From the NCBI GenBank assembly GCA_945834475.1, contig CAMAHK010000005.1, positions 1-58,510 on the forward strand: a stretch of 58,510 bases of DNA, read 5' to 3'. Positions 43,970-50,669 of this stretch are shown here, one piece after another (within the stretch, counting starts at the first letter, position 1; each line of letters starts with the position of its first letter). Source of the DNA: an uncultured Verrucomicrobiota bacterium (lineage in GTDB: Bacteria; Verrucomicrobiota; Kiritimatiellia; RFP12; UBA1067). The notes beneath the pieces are model-generated. The model had not been told where the DNA came from. It saw nothing but the letters and a program-made list of their open reading frames with translations, and did no database searches. Made by a program: the position numbers and the translations under genes.

Positions 43970-45631
43970 CTAATCCTGCGAGACTGCCAGGCGAAAACCG
44001 AGGTACTCACTTCTGTAAAACGGGCTGGCGTAGTCACGATAAGACTCAGCAAGACAACTCGCGTGATTACGCCACCCTCCACGACGATACACACGCTCCG
44101 AACTACCAACCTCACTCCGGTCTTCACACCACTCCCACACATTGTCATTCATATCGAAAAGCCCCCAGGCATTCGGTTCCTTCAATCCCACAGCTTGTAT
44201 ACCCCGCTCTTCTCGGTTATAACTGTACCTCCATGTTCGGCTCCCCATATCGGTTATACCTCCTGCGTGGCAGGCTGTTTCCCACTCTTTTTCATTCGGC
44301 AAACGATATCTACGGCCATCCATCTGACTAACACACCTGATAAATTCCTGACAGTCCTTCCAGGAAATATTCTCCACCGGGCGGTCAGGTCCACGATAGT
44401 CTGAGGGGTTACTCCCCATGACAGCCATCCACTGAAGTTGTGTTACTTCCGTCCGCTGCATCTGATAACGCTGTCCAGGAATCGCAATCATCTCCGAATT
44501 GGCGATGATCGGCCCGAGTGCATGGTCTTTGATATACGACGGAAGCGCATCAACAAACGCCTTGAGCTGCTTACCCATGGCCACATCACACGTGCAGACA
44601 TCTTCCGCGGATTTCTCCATCGTCCTATGATCCATATACCAGGCTTGCAATTGCCGGGAAAGCGCATTCATCTCGCGAACCAAATCATTGCGCTTAGCAA
44701 CGGCTGCCGCGAGCACGCGGCTATAACGCACATCATCCATCTGAATGTGTTGCTTAAACACCTCGGAAAGTAGCGCGTCGAGCTCCTTGAATTCACGCCC
44801 CATCTTCTGATAAATGGCGTTCGATTCTGGCGCATACTTAACAGCGAAATCGGATATCTTGCCCTCCATCGGATTCATCTCCAGGAGTGTATATCCAGCC
44901 CGTTCGACATTTTCAGGGAGCAGTCGAACGGCAAGTCGCTGCGTATCAATCTGTGCGAAGTCCTTGTCGGACAAAACGCCGAAACGACTCAAAAGCCAAT
45001 AATGGCAAAGTTCGTCATGGCAAATGAAACACTCAGTACGTGCCTTCACAAATTTCTCAAGAACCTTGTTGAATGAATTCCACCTTGGATCCGTAGACTT
45101 AATCATCCAAGGTTCTGAGAACTCTTCGTTGAAGATCTGCTGAAGTTCAACTAAAGCATCACGTTTCTTCTCGTAGTTGGCATAAGCGTTCGGCAAATAT
45201 TTCGTACCAAATTCCGACAGCAACGCTTCGCCCGCCAGCGCATCCGATTCTGACATGCCCAGCCGAGGCGATGACCACTTCGCCAGCCAGTCGGCCTTTT
45301 CATCGCGATTACGTCTGCGACCCCCGAGAAATGGATTCTCATACCGATAACCCTCGGAATAACACTTCTTGATGGCTGCCAGATCATGTTCAACCGTCTT
45401 TTCATAAAGAGCGGTCCGCATGGCAAGTCGCATCTTCTCCGACCGCCTCGCCTCTGCCCGCTCGCGCCAACCGTTTTGGTACTTAGCTGTAAAGCCCTCT
45501 AACGAAACATTCGCCTCTCCATCATCACTTGCCTGCCATGCCGCATACTCATCTTTACGCTCAGCGCTAATGCACCCACAAAGCGATACAAACAATACGA
45601 TGCACGACAACAGAACAACATTCTTATTCAT
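43970..45631 (-). CDS. large lipoprotein with unknown N-domain and C-terminal SUMF1 domain
   Basis: A 553-residue lipoprotein (CIVLFVSLCGC lipobox). Residues 30-360 are helical, Lys/Glu-rich and unrecognised, with one Cys/His cluster CFICHDELCHYWL. About residues 365-553 are a SUMF1 fold: QRTEVTQLQWMAVMGSNPSD, LPNEKEWETACHAGG, NAWGLFDMNDNVWEWCEDRS, RRGGWRNHASC and the final GFRLAVSQD. The usual early MGS segment is missing, as are the FGE catalytic Cys pair. ATG at 45631 lies 15 bases after the coiled-coil gene, so both are in one operon. The C-terminus is alike in layout but different in sequence from the next gene. Confidence 0.8.
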   Translation of the reverse strand: MNKNVVLLSCIVLFVSLCGCISAERKDEYAAWQASDDGEANVSLEGFTAKYQNGWRERAEARRSEKMRLAMRTALYEKTVEHDLAAIKKCYSEGYRYENPFLGGRRRNRDEKADWLAKWSSPRLGMSESDALAGEALLSEFGTKYLPNAYANYEKKRDALVELQQIFNEEFSEPWMIKSTDPRWNSFNKVLEKFVKARTECFICHDELCHYWLLSRFGVLSDKDFAQIDTQRLAVRLLPENVERAGYTLLEMNPMEGKISDFAVKYAPESNAIYQKMGREFKELDALLSEVFKQHIQMDDVRYSRVLAAAVAKRNDLVREMNALSRQLQAWYMDHRTMEKSAEDVCTCDVAMGKQLKAFVDALPSYIKDHALGPIIANSEMIAIPGQRYQMQRTEVTQLQWMAVMGSNPSDYRGPDRPVENISWKDCQEFIRCVSQMDGRRYRLPNEKEWETACHAGGITDMGSRTWRYSYNREERGIQAVGLKEPNAWGLFDMNDNVWEWCEDRSEVGSSERVYRRGGWRNHASCLAESYRDYASPFYRSEYLGFRLAVSQD

Positions 45632-45645
45632 CAATCAGTCTTTCT

Positions 45646-46380
45646 CTAGTCATTCAAGAAACTATTTACCTTCTTGTTCCGCCTGGCATTTGGATCTTCC
45701 GCCGTCAGATCTTCGATAGAAAATTTAGTCGGATCCTCATCAATTTCAATCATCATATCCTGAATCGTACCGAGGACATCATTTAGCGAATTAATCTCCG
45801 CAAGTGCCGCATTCATCTTCACCTGCTCGGCCTGCTGAACCAGCTTCATCCGCAAGGATACCAGTTCTCGCTTCTTCGTCTTCAGAACGCTCTTACGGAT
45901 GGACACCTTCTTGGCGATTGCCGTATTGTCCTTGTACTCCTTCTTGGCGAGCTCAACACGCTCCATCGCATCGGCGATTTTGTCATTGAGTTCGTCCTCA
46001 TCAAGGTCATAGCCGTTGACAGACACCGGCCACTGCCCGTTCGCAGCCTTGTACGCAGCTTTGGCTTTCTTGAGAAAGTTTTCGTATCGACTCTGCGTAC
46101 TCGTTGCATCTTCTGCCATCCGCATAGCCTTCTTCTCCATACGAACCAAGGTGATGTTCTGAACTTCGATCTTAGACTTCAACTTGTCGCAATTCGCAAT
46201 CTGATCCTGAAGGAAAAGATACGGATTCGCTTGAATATTCTCGCTCGTCCAGGTTGAATCCTGTCGGATCGCCTCACGGAGTTCAGCATTGCGAACAACA
46301 GACGGTGAGTTCGAGATAAGCACAGTATCAGCCATTACCGCCAACGGAAAAACCGCGACACAAGCAACAAGTTTATTCAC
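45646..46380 (-). CDS. secreted coiled-coil protein, unknown
   Basis: A 244-residue protein with a signal peptide (NKLVACVAVFPLAVMA). The mature part is almost wholly helical with heptad-like patterns (DKLKSKIEVQNITLVRMEKK; KKVSIRKSVLKTKKRELVSL; LVQQAEQVKMNAALAEINSL) and a charged tail. It is not recognised. Start GTG at 46380 has AAGGAG seven bases ahead; a longer open frame upstream runs through a structured leader and is rejected. It is the first gene of the SUMF1 operon and may be the scaffold or partner of those lipoproteins in the periplasm. Confidence 0.7.
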   Translation of the reverse strand: MNKLVACVAVFPLAVMADTVLISNSPSVVRNAELREAIRQDSTWTSENIQANPYLFLQDQIANCDKLKSKIEVQNITLVRMEKKAMRMAEDATSTQSRYENFLKKAKAAYKAANGQWPVSVNGYDLDEDELNDKIADAMERVELAKKEYKDNTAIAKKVSIRKSVLKTKKRELVSLRMKLVQQAEQVKMNAALAEINSLNDVLGTIQDMMIEIDEDPTKFSIEDLTAEDPNARRNKKVNSFLND

Positions 46381-46618
46381 GACAATCTCCTTCGTAATTT
46401 CTGCCGCGAACAATCGTGCAGAAAGAAACGGCCTCTCTCCGATCTCTTGAGAGGCCCTGAGAAAGCCTGATGTGAAATACGAAGAGAGGCACGCAAGTGT
46501 GTGCGTGTTGCTCTGCATCAGTATCGTCACATCAGAAATTTCTCAGGTTTCTCAAGACGATTGCTTTGCAGCGTTTATGTCTTGTCTCGGCGATTCACTT
46601 GCGTGCCTCGCGTCAACA
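46381..46618 (-). ncRNA. long structured 5' leader with terminator-like hairpin
   Basis: About 235 nt separate the promoter (46625) from the GTG at 46380. The transcript can form a long interrupted stem (46521-46547 with 46456-46480; 9+8+4 bp). It is followed by an 8-bp GC-rich hairpin (46449-46456 with 46430-46437) and TTTCTTT, a terminator-like layout. A perfect 14-nt complement (46596-46609 with 46486-46499) lets the 5' end pair into the loop of the long stem. Such exclusive or pseudoknotted pairings are typical of attenuators or riboswitch-like leaders. Ligand unknown. Confidence 0.55.
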
Positions 46619-46624
46619 AGACGA

Positions 46625-46633
46625 ATTATACCA
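46625..46633 (-). promoter_or_regulatory. extended -10 promoter (TGGTATAAT) of the SUMF1 operon
   Basis: TGGTATAAT on minus, directly after the vapBC terminator stem; equals position 47423 in the other repeat copy. Confidence 0.7.
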
Positions 46634-46664
46634 AAAACTCCGCCGATTCGGGGCGGAGTTTTTT
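46634..46664 (-). terminator. terminator after vapBC
   Basis: An 11-bp perfect stem (46634-46644 with 46652-46662), flanked by A and T runs on both sides, so it can work in both directions. It ends the vapBC transcript just ahead of the next promoter. Confidence 0.8.
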
Positions 46665-46690
46665 GGAAGTGCGCATACTGCCGGATTGAA

Positions 46691-47089
46691 TCAAACTTCC
46701 TTGAGAATCAAGTCCAACCCATTGATCTTGCGGAAATGCGCATCAAACGTCACCAACGGGGCGTTCTCTGACATCGCTTACGCGGCGATCCAAACATCGT
46801 TGATTGGAATCATTGCGCCAATAGCTTTTAACTCTGTGTAGATTCGCCCGTATGTCTCTGCCGCAGCACTTGTGACATCCAAAGCCCGAACACTCGAAAC
46901 AGAGAGGAACTTCTCAAGCGCAGTCTTATTCTGCTCATACCGAGATCCCTTCCTAAACCCCGCTTCGAGTTCTCCTAACACTACCACAGGAACGAGTACA
47001 GTATCATAAGTCGAGAGGAATTGAGCGATATCCATCCGCCCTCGCAACAGGAACGAATAGACATTTGTGTCAATCACAATACGCTTCAC
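46691..47089 (-). pseudogene. VapC-like PIN-domain toxin cut by a nonsense codon
   Basis: From GTG at 47089: KRIVIDTNVYSFLLRGRMDI (first catalytic Asp), VVVLGELEAGFRKGS (Glu), and PINDVWIAA (Asp). Then TAA at 46778-46780. The same frame continues AMSENAPLVTFDAHFRKING and on to TGA at 46691, the normal PIN ending with the last acidic residue in TFDAHF. One base change (TTA to TAA, replacing a usual Leu) explains it. The toxin is thus shortened by about 29 residues and probably inactive. It overlaps its antitoxin by GTGA. Confidence 0.8.
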
Positions 47090-47328
47090 TGCCAATCTCC
47101 CGGCACAACCGTACGACGGGTTGCATCTTGAAATTCGGCAAACTGATTCTCATCCCAGATTCCGCAAAACTGCTCGAACGGATTGTCGACCTTATCCGCG
47201 ACATAACCCATCTTCTCGACAAGGAAAGCGACAAAAAGAGCGCCAAGCTCAGCACTCGAACGAGTTCCATTGCGCGTCGCAAACGACACCGCATCCTGCG
47301 GCGCATCAATCGTCAGCGTATAGCTCAT
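47086..47328 (-). CDS. antitoxin-like protein paired with the PIN toxin
   Basis: An 80-residue protein starting at ATG 47328 (AAGGAGAAGG ahead). It reads YTLTIDAPQDAVSFATRNGT, then RSSAELGALFVAFLVEKMGY, a short ribbon-helix-helix-like start, with NPFEQFCGIWDENQFAEFQD at the end. The length and the 4-base GTGA overlap with the PIN gene fit a VapB antitoxin. With the toxin broken it may persist only as a regulator. Confidence 0.7.
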   Translation of the reverse strand: MSYTLTIDAPQDAVSFATRNGTRSSAELGALFVAFLVEKMGYVADKVDNPFEQFCGIWDENQFAEFQDATRRTVVPGDWQ

Positions 47329-47422
47329 TGCCTTCTCCTTTCCCCTGATCGCGTAAATTGTCACAACTTAGTTTATGTCTTGTCTCGGCGATTCACTTGC
47401 GTGCCTCGCATCAACATTGCGA

Positions 47423-47431
47423 ATTATAGCA
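47423..47431 (-). promoter_or_regulatory. extended -10 promoter (TGCTATAAT) of vapBC
   Basis: TGCTATAAT on minus, inside repeat copy B. Confidence 0.7.
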
Positions 47432-47462
47432 AAAACTCCGCCGGTTCGGGGCGGAGTTTTTG
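47432..47462 (-). terminator. terminator after hemA
   Basis: An 11-bp perfect stem (47432-47442 with 47450-47460) with A/T flanks on both sides, 18 bases past the hemA stop. Confidence 0.8.
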
Positions 47463-47479
47463 GGGTGGAAACATCCATC

Positions 47480-48400
47480 TTAGGCGCGTGACAAAGCCTT
47501 AAGCCATGCCTCCGTTTTCGCCACCGATTCTTCCACGATCCGCAGGCCCTTCGCGAGAAGCGCCGCGCGTTCGGTGTGGTCGCCTTGGGCGAGTTCGCCG
47601 ATTGTCTCGAGACTGATGAGCATCGCCTGCGGATCGTCTGCGACACGCGGGTCCACATCGCGCGGCGAGGCGAGGTCGAGAAAGAGCGTCGGCTTCGTGA
47701 GCGCGAGGCGGTCCGCCGCGACAACCGTATGCGGCGAGGCCGTCGCCGACACAACGATATCGCTTTGGGCGATTTCCATGTACCGCGAGTCGTAAGGGAC
47801 AAGCCGTGCCCCGAGTCGCTGGGCGAGATCTGCCGCGCGTTCGGGACTCCGATTGCAGATCGCGAGCGCCGCCGCGCCGCGTTCGGCCGCAAGTTCGGCG
47901 GCGAGCGATCCAGTCCGTCCGCTGCCGATCACGAAGACGCGCTTCCCGCGGCAGCCGAGCCGACGCTCGACTTCGTCCATTCCCGCACGGCAGACCGACG
48001 GCGGAACGGCCCCGAGGTCGAGCTCGGTCTTCACGCGCTTCGCACAGGTGATCGCGTCCCGCAAGATGCGATCAAGTTCCTTGCCGACGTGTCCCTCGGT
48101 GCGCGCCGCAGCATAGGCGTCCTTGATCTGTCCGAGGATCTGATACTCACCCAGCACCATCGACTCCAGCCCCGCCGCGATTCGAAACAAATACGCCAAC
48201 GCCTCCCACGCCCCCCTTGTCTCCCGGGCGTCGCAAGTCGGAAGTCTCAAGTCCTCCCGACGATAGAAGAAGACTTCTTTGCGATTACACGTCGAGAGTA
48301 CCATATACTGCTCGAAATCGAGCGGACCCAGATCGACCTCCGCCTCGTGAAACGCAGCGCCCAGCGTCTTCCAACTTTCGCCTCGGTAGCCAAAGCCCAT
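47480..48400 (-). CDS. hemA: glutamyl-tRNA reductase
   Basis: A 306-residue enzyme reducing Glu-tRNA to glutamate-1-semialdehyde, the first step of C5 heme synthesis. The catalytic Cys is in VLSTCNRKEVF, with GLESMVLGEYQILGQIKDAY, the NADPH site VFVIGSGRTGSLAAEL and VSATASPHTVV, and LDLASPRDVDP. It is shorter than most HemA (about 420) because the C-terminal dimerisation domain is trimmed. A word AAGTCGGAAGTCTCAAGTC (48232-48250) encodes a variable loop. It is the last gene before the island; its C-terminus AKTEAWLKALSRA recurs as AKTEAWLNAL next to hemC. Confidence 0.93.
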   Translation of the reverse strand: MGFGYRGESWKTLGAAFHEAEVDLGPLDFEQYMVLSTCNRKEVFFYRREDLRLPTCDARETRGAWEALAYLFRIAAGLESMVLGEYQILGQIKDAYAAARTEGHVGKELDRILRDAITCAKRVKTELDLGAVPPSVCRAGMDEVERRLGCRGKRVFVIGSGRTGSLAAELAAERGAAALAICNRSPERAADLAQRLGARLVPYDSRYMEIAQSDIVVSATASPHTVVAADRLALTKPTLFLDLASPRDVDPRVADDPQAMLISLETIGELAQGDHTERAALLAKGLRIVEESVAKTEAWLKALSRA

Positions 48401-49642
48401 TTACGCGCACTCCTTCGCGAAGAACTCGCGCACGACCGCAACCGTCCGCTCGAGCTCGTCCTGCGTGTGGGCGTCGGAAACGAAAAGCGCCTCGTAAGGG
48501 GACGGCGCCATGTAGATGCCGCGGTCGAGCAAGAATCGGTAGAACGCGGCAAAGCGCGCGTCGTTGCCGTGCCAGTCGATGCCGAGGAGCGAGCCGACCT
48601 GCGTGACCGTGATGAGATCGCCGCCCGCCCGCGCGAGGCCATCGGCGAGAAACGCGCCCTTCGCTGCGAGACGCGTATAGATCGCAGGATCAGCCGCCAA
48701 AAGTTTGAGCGTCGTCACGCCGGCCGCCGTCGCGAGCGGATTGCCCGAGAGCGTGCCCGCCTGATAGACGGGACCGTCCGGCGAAACTTCGTCCATCACG
48801 TCCGCGCGTCCTCCGTACACCGCCGCCGGGAGTCCCCCGCCAACGATCTTGCCGAGCGTCGTCAGGTCGGGCGTCACGCCGTAATAGGCCTGTGCGCCGC
48901 CCGCCGCGAGACGGAAACCCGTGATGACCTCGTCGAAGATGAGTAGCACCCCGTAGCGCGTTGTGAGCACACGGAGTCCCTCGAGGAAGCCGGGCGCGGG
49001 CAGGATGACGCCGTTGTTCGCGGCGACCGGCTCGACGATGACCGCGGCGACGCTCCCCGTGTGCGCGGCGAAGAGCGCCTCGACGGAGGCGAGGTCGTTG
49101 TATTCCGCGACGAGCGTATGCTTCGCGACATCGGCCGGCACGCCCGCCGAATCGGGCTCGCCCTGCGTTAGTGCGCCCGAACCAGCCTTGACGAGCATGC
49201 CGTCGGAGTGTCCGTGATAGCAGCTCGCGAACTTGATGATGTCATCGCGGCCCGTGAAGCCCCGCGCGACGCGGATCGCGCTCATCACGGCCTCCGTGCC
49301 CGAGGAGACCATCCGCAGTTTTTCCAACGACGGCATCAACGTGCGCACGCACTCGGCGAGTTCCGTCTCGCGGGCGGTCGGTGCGCCGTAGGTGAGACCC
49401 TTCAAGCACGCCTCCTGCACCGCCGCGACGACGGCTGGGTGCGCATGGCCAAGGATCGCGGGCCCCCACGAGCCGACATAGTCAATGTAGTCATTGCCCT
49501 CGACGTCCAAAAGATGGCTTCCCTTCGCCGCCGCCACGAACCGCGGTGCGACGCCCACGCGCAAACACGCCCGCACGGGCGAGTTCACCCCGCCCGGCAT
49601 CCGCCGCTTCGCTGCCGCGAAGAGTGCTTCATTCGTCGTCAT
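48401..49642 (-). CDS. hemL: glutamate-1-semialdehyde 2,1-aminomutase
   Basis: A 413-residue PLP enzyme making 5-aminolevulinate, acting right after HemA. Shows GGVNSPVRACLRVG, DYVGSWGPAILGHAHP, SSGTEAVMSAIRVARGFTGR, CYHGHSDGMLVKAGSG, LIFDEVITGFR and the PLP Lys in LTTLGKIVGGGLP. The start at ATG 49642 shares a base with the hemB stop (TGATG), with GGAGG ahead. It abuts hemA with no gap; the three genes are one unit. Confidence 0.96.
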   Translation of the reverse strand: MTTNEALFAAAKRRMPGGVNSPVRACLRVGVAPRFVAAAKGSHLLDVEGNDYIDYVGSWGPAILGHAHPAVVAAVQEACLKGLTYGAPTARETELAECVRTLMPSLEKLRMVSSGTEAVMSAIRVARGFTGRDDIIKFASCYHGHSDGMLVKAGSGALTQGEPDSAGVPADVAKHTLVAEYNDLASVEALFAAHTGSVAAVIVEPVAANNGVILPAPGFLEGLRVLTTRYGVLLIFDEVITGFRLAAGGAQAYYGVTPDLTTLGKIVGGGLPAAVYGGRADVMDEVSPDGPVYQAGTLSGNPLATAAGVTTLKLLAADPAIYTRLAAKGAFLADGLARAGGDLITVTQVGSLLGIDWHGNDARFAAFYRFLLDRGIYMAPSPYEALFVSDAHTQDELERTVAVVREFFAKECA

Positions 49643-50637
49643 CAAACCTCCTTGATCCAACGCGCGGCGTCGAGGGCGTGGTAGGTGATGATGAGCTGAG
49701 CCCCGGCCCGTTTGAGTCCGCGCAGATTCTCGAGGACGATCCGCCGCTCGTCGAGCCAGCCGTTCGCCGCGGCAGCCTTGACCATCGCATATTCGCCACT
49801 CACGTTGTACGCGACAAGCGGCACGTCGAACCGCTCGGACGCGGTCTTGAGAACATCCATGTACGCGAGCGCGGGCTTGATGATGACGAGATCGGCGCCC
49901 TCCGCGAGATCAGCCGCGATCTCACGCAGTGCCTCACGTCCGTTCGTGCCGTCCATCTGATAGGTCTGACGATCGCCGAACCCGGGTGCGCTCGCCGCAG
50001 CGTCACGGAACGGGCCATAATAGCCGGAGGCCGCCTTCGCGCTGTAGGACATGATCGGCGTCTCGACGAGTTTCGCCGCGTCCAGCGCCGCGCGAATCGC
50101 CGCGACCCGTCCGTCCATCATGTCGCTCGGCGCGACGATGTCCGCCCCCGCGGCGGCATACGCGACGGCCGCCTTCGCGAGTTGCGGCAGCGTCTCGTCG
50201 TTGAGGACACGGCCCTCGTGGACGAGTCCGCAATGACCGTGATCGGTGTATTCGCAGAGGCACACGTCCGCAATCACGACAAGTTCCGGCGCGCGCAACT
50301 TGATCGTGCGAATCGCACGGCAGACGACACCGTTCGGATCGGACGCACCTGAACCGACGGCGTCTTTCTTCGCAGGAATGCCAAAGAGGAGAACGCACTT
50401 GATCCCGCGTGCGACGATCTCGTCCACGAGCGGCTCGAGCCGATCGACCGAATAGCGGTTCACACCCGGCATTGACGGGACAGCCTCGACGACATCGTCC
50501 CCGTCGACCACAAAGATCGGATAGATCAACTCCGCAACCCGCACTTCATGCTCGCGTAGCATGTCCCTCAGAGCAGGCGACTTCCGCAACCGACGTCCCC
50601 GAAACATTGTGGAGCGGATTTCGTTAAACTTATCCAT
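49642..50637 (-). CDS. hemB: delta-aminolevulinic acid dehydratase (porphobilinogen synthase)
   Basis: A 331-residue enzyme condensing two aminolevulinates to porphobilinogen, the substrate of the HemC part of the fusion at 39443. Signatures: RLRKSPALRDMLREH, the metal-binding Cys region DVCLCEYTDHGHCGLV, VAPSDMMDGRVAAIR, the first Schiff-base Lys in MSYSAKAASGYYGPFRDAA and the second in IIKPALAYMDVLK. The Cys pattern suggests the zinc-dependent type. The start was set at 50637 from family length; the ribosome site is weak. Confidence 0.96.
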   Translation of the reverse strand: MDKFNEIRSTMFRGRRLRKSPALRDMLREHEVRVAELIYPIFVVDGDDVVEAVPSMPGVNRYSVDRLEPLVDEIVARGIKCVLLFGIPAKKDAVGSGASDPNGVVCRAIRTIKLRAPELVVIADVCLCEYTDHGHCGLVHEGRVLNDETLPQLAKAAVAYAAAGADIVAPSDMMDGRVAAIRAALDAAKLVETPIMSYSAKAASGYYGPFRDAAASAPGFGDRQTYQMDGTNGREALREIAADLAEGADLVIIKPALAYMDVLKTASERFDVPLVAYNVSGEYAMVKAAAANGWLDERRIVLENLRGLKRAGAQLIITYHALDAARWIKEV

Positions 50638-50669
50638 CTTTGTCTGCCTGTAAAATTCCGTTTCCCGTG

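Larger units (their letters stand above)
46573..46664. repeat. 92-bp direct repeat, copy A (terminator + promoter + leader start)
   Basis: Matches 47371-47462 with about 6 differences and no gaps. Contains a terminator stem, an extended -10 box and the first 45 nt of leader. Here it precedes the coiled-coil/SUMF1 operon. Confidence 0.9.
47371..47462. repeat. 92-bp direct repeat, copy B
   Basis: The partner of 46573-46664, exactly 798 bases away. Here it holds the hemA terminator and the vapBC promoter. Together the copies bracket the toxin-antitoxin pair. Confidence 0.9.
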
